Below are positions 39,746-49,084 of a DNA stretch of 64,000 nucleotides, piece after piece. The stretch's first letter is position 1. Every line of letters begins with the position of its first letter. A program made the translations under genes and the position numbers. The stretch lies in the NCBI GenBank assembly GCA_963575745.1, contig CAUYUJ010020281.1, positions 1,195,869-1,259,868 on the forward strand, given 5' to 3'. This DNA is from Prorocentrum cordatum. Taxonomy: Eukaryota > Sar > Dinophyceae > Prorocentrales > Prorocentraceae. The notes under the pieces are model-generated. The model made no database searches and had not been told where the DNA came from. It saw only the letters and a list, made by a program, of their open reading frames with translations.

Positions 39746-39925
39746 CTCTCGACCCTCTCGTCTGCACCCCACCCCTCTCCGCCAGCGGCGGATGCCTCCG
39801 CTCCAAGAGGCCACCCTGACTGGGCCCGAGCGCATGGCATCGCCGACGCGTCGGCGAGGCAGTGCGGTCGTCCGGCCCCGCCCGCCCGGCTTCGGGAGAC
39901 GTCTGGCCGCGTTCTGAGAGGGCGA

Positions 39926-40112
39926 AGACCCACCCGTCACCCCCAGTCCCGATTCCGTCCTCGAACCTGCGATCCAGGGGGTCGGGACTGGGGGGTGGGG
40001 TGGATTTTCGGGGTCCAGGAATGGAGGAAACCCACCCCCACCCCCAGTCCCGACCCTTGGAACCGCAAGCTCGGGGGTGGGCGTCGGGACTGGGGGTGGG
40101 GGTGGGCTTTCG
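39926..40112. repeat. Two adjacent fold-back repeats built on CCCCCAGTCCCGA
   Basis: 39926-40012: ACCCACC-GTCACCCCCAGTCC faces GGTCGGGACTGGGGGGTGGG. 40030-40112: CCCACCCCCACCCCCAGTCC faces GTCGGGACTGGGGGTGGGGG. The two hairpins are about 100 bp apart in the same orientation, and loops include CTCGAACCTGCGA or CTTGGAACCGCAAGC. Confidence 0.7.
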
Positions 40113-40740
40113 CCTTCTTGGGGCGTTCGGCCGTTCGGGCCGATCCCGGCATCCCCGGAACGCCCGTGACGAGGCGCAGCTGATGCGAAGCATCCCAGGC
40201 CCCGAAAACCTCCCGGCAACCGTCCGACAGCTCTCGGAAACCCTCCAGAGACTCTCCGAGACAGTCCGAAGCCTCGGAGCCGGCCCGCCGCGGCGGCCCC
40301 CCCGCTCCTGCGGCTGCGGCGGCGGCCGCTGCGGCTGCTGCTCGCGCGGCTGCTGCTGCGGCGGCTGCGGCTGCGGCTGCGGCGGGGCTGCGGGCAGCGG
40401 CGGCGGCGGCCTCCGCCGCAGGAAGTCCTCGGGCCGGGCCGGGCGAGCGGAGGTGGCCTGCCGGGAGGCCTCCAGGAGACTCCCCTCGCATCCGCCAGCT
40501 CCGCGCTTCCCCGAGAGCGGCGTTTCGGCCCGGTCCCAGGGCCCGGGGAGGGCACCCGGAGGCCGAGAACGGCAGCAGAGACATCCAATCGTGATTTTGC
40601 TTCGCGACGAGACGAATTCTGGGAAGGCGGCCCGTGCTGCACGCTCGAGTAGATTCCAAGCGACTGTACGTCGTCGAGTCATGCATGCTGCTGAAGGGGG
40701 CCAGACCCGATTCCACAACTTTCAAGCGAAATCCTTGCTC
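40113..40740. other. No recognised gene; GC-rich GCN repeats and weak R7 copy
   Basis: 40305-40420 is a (GCGGCTGCGGCTGC)-type interrupted triplet repeat. 40510-40600 weakly resembles dispersed repeat R7 (CGGTCCCAGGGCCCGGGGAG). No domain was recognised. Confidence 0.45.
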
Positions 40741-40750
40741 GCACCAGTTT

Positions 40751-41742
40751 TTCCCAACCATCCTGTGGTGTTGGGTCTCTGCTTTGAGAGAACAGGGCTC
40801 CGCGTCACCTCCCACCCGCTGACCCCTCCTCCTCCCACCTGCCTCCTATCCCTGCACAGCCCTCTGCATGACCATGTCGGCAATCCCCTCACATGCTTAG
40901 TAGCCCCGCAAGGATCTCCACCCAAGGCCCATGTGGCTGGGCCCGCATGCCTCGTCCACACCAGTTTGGAACACACACTCCTCACACGCTTCGTGGCCCT
41001 ATAGGGAGCTCCAGCTCAGGCCCCCCGTAGCTGGGCCCGCATGCCTGGTCCACACCATTTCGGCGCATCCCTCACGCGCTTCGTGGCTCCGTAGGGAGCT
41101 CCACCTGAGGCCCAAAGCTCCAGTAACTGGGCCTCCACGCCATTTCGGCACACCCCTGACACGTGGCGTGGCCCCATAGGAAGCTCCACCCAAGGCCCAA
41201 GTGGCTTGGCCCGCATCCCTGGTCCACGCCGGTTCGGCACACCCCTCGCTCGCTTCGTGGCCCCATGGGGAGCTCCACCCAATGCCCCAGCGCCAATGCC
41301 CGCATACCTGGTTCGGCGTCAGTGCCAGGACCCGCATGCGTTCTCCACAACATGTCGGCACACCCCTCACAGGATTCGTGGCCCCATGGCCCCATGCGGA
41401 GCTCCACCGACGGCGCCAATACCAAGGTCCACATGTTTTCTCCAAACCGCGTCGGCGCACCCCTCACATGCTTCGGGCCCCCAAAGGGGGCTCCACCTCA
41501 GGCTCCAGTGCAGGGCCCGCATGCCTTCTTCACACCCTTTCGGCAAACCCCTCACACGTCTCGTGCTCGTGGTCCCGTAGGGAGCTCCACCTAAGGCGCC
41601 AATGCCAGGGCCCGCATGCCATCCCAACACCATTCCGGCACAGCCCTCACACGTTTCGTGACTCCACACAAGGGAACTTCACCGAAGACGACACTCCCAA
41701 CTACGGTATCCACCACTGCAATCGGATGGGTCTTTCGCCAGG
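40751..41742 (-). mobile_element. Minisatellite composite, reverse orientation (array 2)
   Basis: Read on the minus strand: module A (41742-41712, CCTGGCGAAAGACCCATCC), array (41685-40880) and module B (40795-40751, CCCAACACCACAGGATGG then TTGGGAAAAA). The array has about ten diverged units of ~75-90 bp related to array 1, with GGTGGAGCTCCC, GGGGCCACGAA and GTGTGCCGAA conserved. TIRs are not recognisable outside the modules. Confidence 0.8.
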
Positions 41743-42392
41743 CTAGCTTTCTGGCGCCAGTTTGCTTGTCTCGCGGCAGCAGCGCTGACGTGCGGGCGAC
41801 AACAATCGTCCGCCAATTTCAATTATGCGTATGACATCGAAGAACCGACAAGCGGACAGCTCGACAGTCTGCCCAGAGCAGTGGTGCTCGAAGCAGTACA
41901 AGTCCACGGTGTTCTGCCTACACGTCGTTCATTTCTAATCGTGCTCATTTCTAATTGTGCTCGTTTCTAATTGTTCCTGGCCCCCTAGTGGCCAGGAAGA
42001 GGCCCAGAGATTGAAGGATCTTGGCCCCCCAAAAAATCAAACAACTTTCGAACAATGAGAAATGATTAATGTGTAGAGGTTGGGGCATGCTGCGCCTCAG
42101 AGGGCGCCCACGCTCACAGTTGAACGCCTACGTGCACGCCCGAGCTCTGTCCGCTGCAAAGAAAACCCAAACATATCGCAAGACCTATTGCGTAGAACGG
42201 GGGGGAACTTCACGCAGCTGTTGCAGACTATTGATTTGCATCGCGACTCTGCCCGAGATCCCGCCCCCCTCCTCCTCTTCCTTCCTCGTATGCGATGTAG
42301 CGTACCCCGCACTTCTCTGGGGCAAAGCATTCAGCATGCGCTGCCCAAGGCATTGCAGTCGCGCACTTTGCACGCTCATGTTTCCTACCTAT
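41743..42392. other. No recognised gene
   Basis: 41935-41975 contains three TTTCTAATTGTGCTC-like repeats. The rest shows short overlapping frames without a recognisable domain. Confidence 0.4.
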
Positions 42393-42866
42393 GACCCCAG
42401 CGTTTTTTGCCGATGCGCCGTCCAAGCGCGGCTCTGTGTGTGTGCGCGGCTGCCGAATGGAAAAACCAGTGGTGCGAAGAGAAAGGTGCACTTTCGGGGC
42501 CCCGGGAGGTCACTTTAGGGTTATGATGTGCCCTGCTGGAGTCGACGAATAAACAAAACAATCGAAGTGACTCAGAAGTAACTCGCTGATAGGTGTCGGT
42601 CTTTTCGTGAAAGTGACTGAAATAACATTTAGGGGCCCCCTTCCTGCAACCTCCGATCCCCCCCCTCCTGTGCTCATCTACCGCCCCCCGCACATTTGTC
42701 TGACCCTGGCGTTTTTTGCCGATGCGCCGTCCAAGCGCGGCTCTGTGTGTGTGTGTGGGCGGCTGCCGAGTGGAAAAAACAGTGGGGCGACGAAAGGTGG
42801 TCTTTTTGTGAGAGTGACTGAGATCAAGTTAAGGGCACCCTTCCTGCAACTCCCGATCCCCTCCCC
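42393..42866. repeat. ~311-bp direct duplication
   Basis: GTTTTTTGCCGATGCGCCGT, then CCAAGCGCGGCTCTGTGTGT, starts near 42402 and recurs near 42713. Downstream, GTGACTGA then CCTTCCTGCAACC and CGATCCCC recur as well (42610 and 42812). The first copy has about 100 extra bp in the middle. No coding function was recognised. Confidence 0.75.
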
Positions 42867-43032
42867 TCGCCTGGCCGCACAGGCTTGAAGGACGGGAGCA
42901 CCGAGGGCCCGCAGAGCACCCGCCGCTGCGGGCGCGGGGGCCGGCGCCGCGAGGCGCGCCGCGGCACGCCAGGGCGGGCGGGCGGCGGGCCCCCCCGCGG
43001 AGTGCGAGGGCGGAGCGCAGCGGCTCGCCCCG

Positions 43033-43240
43033 AGGAGGAGGAGGAGGAGGAGGGGAACCAGGAGCAGGAGGGGGGGAACCAGGAGCAGGAGGAGGAAGAG
43101 GAGGAGGAGGAGGAGGAGGAGGCGGATGCGGATGCGGAGGAGGAGGAGGAGGAGGAGGAGGAGGAGGAGGCGGAGGCGGAGGAGGAGGAGGAGGAGGAGG
43201 AGGAGGAGGAGGAGGAGGAGGAGGAGGAGGACGGAGGAGG
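43033..43240. repeat. GGA microsatellite with GCG variants
   Basis: GGA/GAG triplets with GCGGAT and GCGGAG interruptions and a 25-bp repeat GGGGGAACCAGGAGCAGGAG near the start. The adjoining 42867-43032 is GC-rich with no gene. Confidence 0.9.
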
Positions 43241-43406
43241 AACATCACAGGGGGCGGACGAGCTGCTGGGACGCGCGGGCGGAAGTGCTCATCTACCGCC
43301 CCCCTTGTGACGAAACGCTTTCGAAGGGAGGGCGCGCCCCGAGGCGCCATTGTGGGGGCCCCGGGGGCAGGATCCGCCAACGCCGAATCGGAAGATCGGG
43401 TCGGAT

Positions 43407-43673
43407 CGGTCTATTGCGTATGCATCGAATCGGGCCAAATCGGCACAGAGTTAAGTCGGGCGTGTCCCCCTACAGGAGGTCTTTCGACGAAAAATTAAAG
43501 ATACCCCAAAAATAATCCAGAAATAATATGGGGACAATGTTTTGAATCTGTTTTGACCTTTTTGGGGCATTTTTGGAGTATTTTTGATTTTTCATCGAAA
43601 ATCCCCCTGTCGAAGGACACGCCCGACATAAGTCTATTGCGTATGCGTCGACTCGGGCCAAATCGGCACAGAG
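43407..43673. mobile_element. MITE flanked by 43-bp direct repeats
   Basis: The element (43455-43627, 173 bp) has near-perfect inverted ends about 62 bp long: GTCGGGCGTGTCCCCCTAC and ...GGACACGCCCGAC, with CGAAAAAT and ATACCCCAAAAAT inside. It is flanked by CTATTGCGTATGCATCG, AATCGGGCCAAATCGGCACA at 43410-43448, repeated with two changes at 43635-43673. TTAA precedes the left end and ATAA follows the right, compatible with a TTAA target. Same family as 307-460 and the composite ends. Confidence 0.85.
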
Positions 43674-43974
43674 TCGGAATCGAATCGGCCGCGCCGAGTT
43701 CTGCACGGCGCCGGTGGCTCACAATGGCGCTGTTGTGCAGCTGTGGATGCCGATGCGGCCCGATGCCTGACCGGCGGTGCCGCGCAGCACAGCAGCGACA
43801 CGTCCGCATCGGACCGGGGAGAAATCGAAATCCAATTGGATGGGTGGTCGATTTTTACCTAACAGCTTGTTCTGATAGGTTTCTAGTAGGGTCAAAAGAG
43901 AGCAGCAGATGACTCCACAGGGGGGTCTGGGCGGGTGCCGGACAGGGTGCCGCAGAAGTCGTTTTAAGCCAACA
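43674..43974. other. No recognised gene
   Basis: Contains ATCGAAATCCAATTGG and other ATCGG-rich strings like those at 59990-60115, otherwise nothing recognised. Confidence 0.4.
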
Positions 43975-44700
43975 GTCACACACTTCGTGCTCTTCGACCT
44001 CCCAGAACTCCATTCCCGGGCCACATTCTGAATGCCCGGAGCCAACTGTAGGCCACTTCGTGCTCTTCGACTTCCCAGAACTCCATTCCCGGGCCACATT
44101 TTGAATGCCCGGAGCCAACTGTAGGCCACTTCGTGGTCTTCGAGTCCCAGAACTCCATTCCCGGGCCACATTTTGAATGCCCGGAGCCAACTGTAGGCCA
44201 CTTCGTGCTCTTCGAGTTCCCAGAACTCCATTCCCGGGCCAGATTTTGGATGCCCGGAGCCAACTGTAGGCCACTTCGTGGTCTTCGAGTTCCCAGAACT
44301 CCATTCCCGGGCCAGATTTTGATGCCCGGAGCCAACTGTAGGCCACTTCGTGGTCTTCGAGTTCCCAGAACTCCATTCCTGGGCATGATTTTGAATGCCC
44401 GGAGCCAACTGTAGGCCACTTCGTGTTCTTCGAGTTCCCAGAACTCCATTCCCGGGCCACATTTTGAATGCTGAGGCAGGCTGAGGCTGAGGCTGAGGCA
44501 GGCTGATGCTGAGGCAGGCTGAGGCTGAGGCTGAGGCTGATGCAGGCTGAGGCTGAGGCAGGCTGAGGCTGAGGCCGAGGCTGAAGGCAGACTGAGGCTG
44601 AGGCTGAAGCAGGCTGAGGCTGAGGCTGAGGCAGGCTGAGGCTGAGGCAGGCTGAGGCTGAGGCTGAGGCAGGCTGAGGCTGAGGCTGTGTCTGTGACTG
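43975..44700. repeat. 73-bp minisatellite followed by GCTGAG repeats (array 5)
   Basis: 43975-44470: almost seven units of 72-73 bp with CCACTTCGTGCTCTTCGA, CCCAGAACTCCATTCCCGGG and GAATGCCCGGAGCCAACTG. 44471-44695: GAGGCTGAGGCAGGCT in 6-bp steps (GCTGAG with GCAG interruptions). Neither module A nor module B is present, so this array does not belong to the composite family. Confidence 0.9.
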
Positions 44701-45079
44701 CCGTTGCCACTGCGACTGTCATCGCGAATGCGACTACGACTGCGAGAACAGCACAATTCTACAACTGGATTCTCATCTGAATCTTAAGGGGAATGCTTCC
44801 AGATATGCTCCTACACATCGCTGTTAGGTTGCTTTGCCGGGATAATTTTGTTTGTCCACAAGGCCTCGGTCACCAAGGTCAACAGGAGAGACATCACCCC
44901 TGCGGCTCTTTAGCCTGTGCCAAAGGCCGTGCGACAGGGACGCACAGCAAGGCGTGAACCGCCCAGGTCAGAGAGCAGTGCAGATGCTGCGGATTACCCT
45001 GCAGCGTCGACGCCAGAGGAAAAAAACGAATCGGAGGGGCGGTCGAAGTCGAAATCGAGTCGGATGAAAACGGGCCCCC
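44701..45079. other. No recognised gene
   Basis: Mixed sequence, with a short ATCGAGTCGGATG stretch. Nothing recognised. Confidence 0.4.
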
Positions 45080-45682
45080 TCATGGGGGGGGGAGGGAGGG
45101 ACAGGAGCTCGTGTTGGCCAGCTGCCCCTCCCGCCTGCAGGCACCAGGGGCGGGGGGGGGCGGGATAAAACCTCGTCCTCGCTCTCCCTCCTCCTCCCCC
45201 TCGCCCTCCTCCTGCACCTCCTCGCCCTCCTCGCCCTCCCCCTCCTCCTCCTCCTCCTCCCCCTTCTCCTCCTCCTCTTCTTCTTCCTCCTCCTCCTCCT
45301 CCTCCTCCTCCTGCGCACGCATCCAAGGAACAAGGGAGAGAGGTCCCTCGATTCTGACAGTCCGCGGGGGGCCTGGCTTCCACCTGAGGAGACCAGACCA
45401 TGCCAGCGCCGCGGCGCTTGCGAGCCCGCCGCCGACGCCGCCGAGGCCGAGAGCCTTCAGGCGGCGCGGCGCAGGTGACCCGTCCGCTCGCCCCTCGGCG
45501 CGGGCAGGTCGAGACTTCGTCTCGGTCTTTAACGCCGCCGTCGCGGTGCGACACAGCCCATCTGCAGCTCGAAGCAGCCGAACGGCCGCCGAGCCGCGCG
45601 CAAGGCCCACCGCAGCGTGCACCGCCAGCCAGGCCCCGCGGGTCGCGGCGAGTGCAGCACAAGCATCGAGCGCCGCCGACAT
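45080..45682 (-). CDS. Open frame of a spliced-leader-tagged retrocopy (unknown protein)
   Basis: The first ATG (45682) after the spliced leader and a 59-nt leader opens a 200-codon frame to a stop at 45080. Residues 1 to ~115 are Ala/Arg-rich and helical in character (MSAALDACAALAATRGAWLA, then VGLARGSAAVRLLRAADGLC). From ~118 the frame runs through a GAG tract (poly-Glu) into Pro-rich sequence, so the true protein end may have been lost where the copy meets the microsatellite. No family was recognised. No introns are needed, as expected for a cDNA copy. It may be a processed pseudogene. Confidence 0.45.
   Translation of the reverse strand: MSAALDACAALAATRGAWLAVHAAVGLARGSAAVRLLRAADGLCRTATAALKTETKSRPARAEGRADGSPAPRRLKALGLGGVGGGLASAAALAWSGLLRWKPGPPRTVRIEGPLSLVPWMRAQEEEEEEEEEEEEEEEKGEEEEEEGEGEEGEEVQEEGEGEEEGERGRGFIPPPPAPGACRREGQLANTSSCPSLPPP
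45180..45312. repeat. CTC microsatellite downstream of the retrocopy
   Basis: CTC/CTTC/CCTC triplets. On the minus strand this is a GAG tract forming the 3' boundary of the spliced-leader-tagged copy. It pairs with the larger tract at 45768-46320 on the other side. Confidence 0.9.
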
Positions 45683-45741
45683 CGGAGGCCCGCGGCGAGC
45701 CGCCCGACGGCGGTCCTGCAGCGGGCTTGACGCGGGAGCGG

Positions 45742-45763
45742 CTTGAGCCAAACTGGCTACGGA
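45742..45763 (-). other. Genomic spliced leader, one mismatch
   Basis: On the minus strand: TCCGTAGCCA, then GTTTGGCTCAAG. It matches DinoSL at 21 of 22 positions (T to G at the eleventh). The minus-strand neighbour upstream is a GGA tract after a short TTGGAGGAGGG transition. Downstream is GC-rich sequence, not an SL-RNA Sm site, so it is a retroposed mRNA end. Confidence 0.9.
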
Positions 45764-45765
45764 CC

Positions 45766-46320
45766 CTCCTCCAACTCCTCCTCCTCCTCCTCCTCCTCCT
45801 CCTCCTCCTCCTCCTCTCCTCCTCCTCCTCCTCCTCCACCTCCTCCTCCGCCTGCTCCTCCTCCTCCTCCTCCTCCTCCTCCTCCTCCACCTCCGCCTCT
45901 TCCTCCTCCTCCTCCTCCTCCTCCTCCTCCTCCTCCTCCCTTCTTCTTCCTCCTCCTCCTCCCTCCTCCTCCTCCGCCTCCCGCCTCCGCCCGCCTCCGC
46001 CTCCGCCTCCGCCTCCTCCGCGCCCCCTCCGCCTCCGCCTCCTCCGCCTCCGCCTCCGCCTCCGCCTGCTCCTCCTCCTCCCTCCTCCTCCTCCTCCTCC
46101 TCCCCTCCTCCTCCTCCTCCTCCTCCTCCTCCCCCCTCCCCCTCCCCCTCCTCCTCCTCCTCCTCCTCCTCCTCCTCCTCCTCCTCCTCTCCTCCTCCTC
46201 CTCCTCCTCCTCCTCCTCCTCCTCCTCCTCCTCCTCCTCCTCCTCTCCTCCTCCTCCTCCTCCTCCTCCTCCTCCTCCTCCTCCTCCTCCTCCTCCTCCT
46301 CCTCCTCCTCCTCCTCCCCC
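45766..46320. repeat. 550-bp CTC/CGC trinucleotide tract
   Basis: Blocks of CTC with CGCCTC interruptions (45970-46070). One of the longest simple repeats in the window. All six frames are low complexity (Ser, Pro, Leu or Glu, Gly, Arg). It borders the spliced-leader-tagged copy. Confidence 0.97.
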
Positions 46321-46689
46321 CTCGAGCTGGGGGACGGCTCCTCCAGCTCGTGGGGCGACTCGACGCGGCCGGCCGCCAGACCGAAGCCGACCCTCGGCCT
46401 GACAGGGGCGGGCGGCGCCCAAGCAGGGCCATCGAAGGGGGAGGAGGGGTCGAGGATCGAGAAGGGGTCGAGGAGCGAGTCGGGGCTTCGTGAACGGGGG
46501 TTTAGCTAAACGGGGGCTTAGGCTTTTCCATATACCCCCGTTTACTGTACCCCCGTCTACGGCGCCCAGGGCCCCCTAAACGGGGGCATAGCCAAACGTG
46601 GAAATCGGCGTTCCCCGTGCCCCCGTTTGCTGTACCCCTGTCTCTGGCGCCCTGAGCGAGGAGGCGAGGGGAAACGCTAGGGGGGGGTC
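46321..46689. other. Facing CCCCCGTTTA repeats; no gene
   Basis: 46495-46645 contains GGGGGTTTAGCTAAACGGGG and several CCCCCGTTT(A/G)CTGTACCCC, CCCTAAACGGGGGCATAG strings in both orientations, as in a decayed fold-back element. No coding sequence was recognised. Confidence 0.55.
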
Positions 46690-46852
46690 GGCTCAAAGGG
46701 GGGGAACATCGAGCTGGCATGAGCGCTACATCGCCGGTAGATCGGCGACAGGTCCCAGATGAAGAATCCGCACGTTCCTGAGCGAGGTGGGTTATCGGGC
46801 TCCCGTCGGCGATGAATCGGCGATTGGGAGTCGATGCATCCCCCCCTGAGCC
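46690..46852. repeat. TIR element family R1, copy 4 (best-preserved ends)
   Basis: Left GGCTCAAAGGGGGGGAAC and right GCATCCCCCCCTGAGCC are inverted. If transcribed in the right orientation within a gene, the ends G-GC...AG-C would offer GC and AG dinucleotides for splicing. Confidence 0.75.
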
Positions 46853-47263
46853 TATCCCCCCTTGACGTTGCCCCTGAGGAGGGTCGAGGATCGAGGAGGG
46901 TCGGTGAGGACATCGAGGATCGAGGGGGGGGGGCGAGGGCAGAGGATCTATGCTTGCGGTCGAGGAGGGTGGAGGATCGAAGAGGGCTGGCGGATGAGCG
47001 ACGGAGGATCGAGGCAGGCGGACGGGGGATGAGTTAGAACAGATGTGCTCATTACATCATGGAGGAGGCCCAGGACCAGCTGTCGAGGATGATCCAGGGG
47101 GATCGAATATCGATGTGCTTGGTACTTTTCGGCGTTTCCGGAAATGGACGTGTGGGGGGCAGAGGCAGGCATTGGAGGAAGGAGGATGGAGGCAGGTTGC
47201 GAGGCGCTCTCTCACAGGCCAGCCGCGCCTGCGTCCAAGGGAAGGGGAACGTCAGGCGGGGCC
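46853..47263. other. No recognised gene; GAGGATCGAGG repeats
   Basis: 46875-47035 holds repeated GAGGATCGAGGAGGGT strings with irregular spacing. Nothing else recognised. Confidence 0.5.
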
Positions 47264-47452
47264 GGCTCAGGCGGACGACATCGAGCTGATATCAGCGACA
47301 CATCGCCGATTGATCTGCGACAGGCGCCCTCTTGCGAATCCGCACGTCCCTGCGAGGGGGTGGGCTATAGGGCCCCCATCGGCGGTCATGGGCGACGGGG
47401 GGTCGATGCGTCCCTTCTGCCCCGCCCCCTATACGTCGCCCCCCGGTGAGCC
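47264..47452. repeat. TIR element family R1, copy 5
   Basis: GGCTCAGGCGGACGACATCG at the left; GGTGGGCTATAGGGCCCC and TCGATGCGTCCC inside; GGTGAGCC at the right. It lies about 270 bp downstream (minus strand) of the aspartic-protease exon and could sit in a following intron. Confidence 0.65.
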
Positions 47453-47724
47453 CCCGGGCACCTCTGGGAAGTGCATCTGCCCCTGGCGCCAGGGGGGGCT
47501 GTATGACCGCCCCTCCCCCCGAGAGGGACAGCGGGGAGGCAGGCAGGCCCTGTGGCTCCCATCCCCAGCTTTCGAGCGGGCTGGTGTCCGAGGACGGGGC
47601 CTCGCGCGGGCCTTCCGAGGCCCCAGGCCGAACGCTGTTCGCTCTGGGTTCGGCGCAGGGCGCTGGAGGTGTGGGTGCTCTCCCTGCTGCTCCTCCCTCT
47701 CTGTCCTGCCCTGCCTCCTCCCTG

Positions 47725-47821
47725 GAAGGCGGAGGAGGGCCCATCGAAATCGAACACGGTGTAGTAGCGGTGGAGCACCGACTGGCCCAAGATGAACGTC
47801 TTGTCGCCAATCTCGGGTGGC
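47725..47821 (-). CDS. Exon of a pepsin-like aspartic protease (C-terminal region)
   Basis: On the minus strand the exon reads PPEIGDKTFILGQSVLHRYY, then TVFDFDGP. The pattern W/F-I-L-G-x-x-x-L-x-x-Y-Y-x-V-F-D is the hallmark near the C-terminus of A1 (pepsin-family) aspartic proteases, where the second lobe closes. A possible acceptor is CCCTGAG just upstream (47822-47823); the 3' boundary is unclear because no good GT follows. The catalytic Asp exons were not found in the neighbouring kilobases, so this is either one exon of a gene with long introns or an isolated fragment. Confidence 0.55.
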
Positions 47822-47829
47822 CTCAGGGT

Positions 47830-48439
47830 TGGAGGGGCCTCTTCGGAGGAGGAAGACCAGGATGAGAAGTACAGCCCAAAGCGGCCACCATAAGGAATGC
47901 TAGAACAGAAGCGACAGCCCCTGTCGACCCAGAAAAGCTTCTGCGTGCATGAGGACCGCTAGCGGAACATCCATGGTAGGTCCAGCGTAACAGCAAACCC
48001 CTTTTCCGAGCACAGTGTTCGCATTCCAGCGTCTCTACTGTACAGGAAGAGGCGGGGAATCACATGATAAGAAAGAATACGCCGAGGAGGGGGAGCAGGA
48101 CGAGGAGGAGGAGCAGCAATATGAAAGTGAAAAGAACACAGGGCAACATAGGGGCATGCGAGGAGCCAGAGGAGGGGGATGCGGAGAAAAACACGTATTT
48201 GGAACGAGCACGTGCAACCACAATGGGCGATGGATCAGGGGCGAGGGAAGGGGGCCATGCATGAGTGAAGGGTGGAAGGGAGGAACAGAAACACATATGA
48301 ATACACCGCACACAAATATAGATGTACATAGATTTCGATGTATACGCATAAATTCATATATCTATAAATACCCAGCGTAGACCCCAAATCATAGTGTACG
48401 TAGTGTACCACGGATGGGCTAACTGTGTGATGCAAGCTA
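47830..48439. other. No recognised gene
   Basis: Upstream side of the protease exon. 48285-48370 is AT-richer, with CATATATC-like strings. No further exons were recognised. Confidence 0.4.
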
Positions 48440-48880
48440 TGTGGTTACGGCTGGGTGGTGCAGCCTACACGGTGCAGGCTGTGCGGTGCAAACTGCGTGG
48501 TGCAAGCTACGCGGTGCAGTCTACGTGCGCGCACGAGGCGCCCACCAGAAACCGAAGCATACCTCTCCAGCGCGGGGCGCCCACGCGGCGCCCCCCAGGC
48601 GCGCAGCAGGCGAAACCTCGGCATGCCCCCCAGCGCGGGGCGCCCCCGAGGAGCCCACCAAGCGGACACAAGTCGAACCCACGGCATACCCCCCCCGCGC
48701 GAGGCGCCCACGAGGCGCCCACAAAAGGAGAACGAAGCGAAAACCTGGCACACCCATCCAATCCCGCAGCAACGAAAAACATAACCCCCGGAGTGCAAAC
48801 ACTGACATCTATACACATATATATATATATACACATATCTATTGTGCATATGTGTATATATATATATATACATATATGTA
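48440..48880. repeat. GGTGCA 14-bp repeats, GAGGCGCCCAC repeats and an AT microsatellite
   Basis: 48455-48525: about five units of GGTGCA(A/G)(G/A)CT(A/G)(C/T)G(C/T)G. 48530-48735: AGCGCGGGGCGCCC or GAGGCGCCCACGAGGCGCCC units at roughly 63-70 bp spacing, three to four copies. 48815-48880: ATATAT and CATATGTATATAT. Confidence 0.75.
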
Positions 48881-49084
48881 TCCGCCAGCCCCCTTGCGGG
48901 GCCATCAAGCTGCGAGGCTTAAGCTTGCTGCTCCCTGCGCCAGTTCCAGTTTCCAGTTTCCATTGTTACAGTACTGCTTTCTGCTTCCTACTGTAAATTG
49001 TTACTGTCCGCGCGAGGGGGGGGAGCCGAAAACCAGCCTGCTTAGCGTCCCCCGGGAGGGTTCTCAGAATTTCTGGGGGGGCGT
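48881..49084. other. No recognised gene
   Basis: Short unassigned spacer with CCAGTTTCCAGTTTCCA repeats near 48944-48962. Confidence 0.4.

Noticed and set aside
39284-40718. Overlapping 400-450 codon frames on the minus strand
   Set aside because: Composition is poly-Gly/Glu/Arg from CTC repeats plus GC-rich shadow frames. No domain or splice evidence.
45726-45741. A 15-nt leader remnant directly after the spliced leader of the retrocopy
   Set aside because: The sequence ends in TCAAG but otherwise matches poorly and needs an indel. GC-rich leader sequence explains it as well.
45683-46432. Extension of the retrocopy frame upstream through poly-Glu/Gly
   Set aside because: The spliced leader at 45742-45763 marks the mRNA 5' end, so sequence upstream of it is the GGA tract into which the copy integrated.
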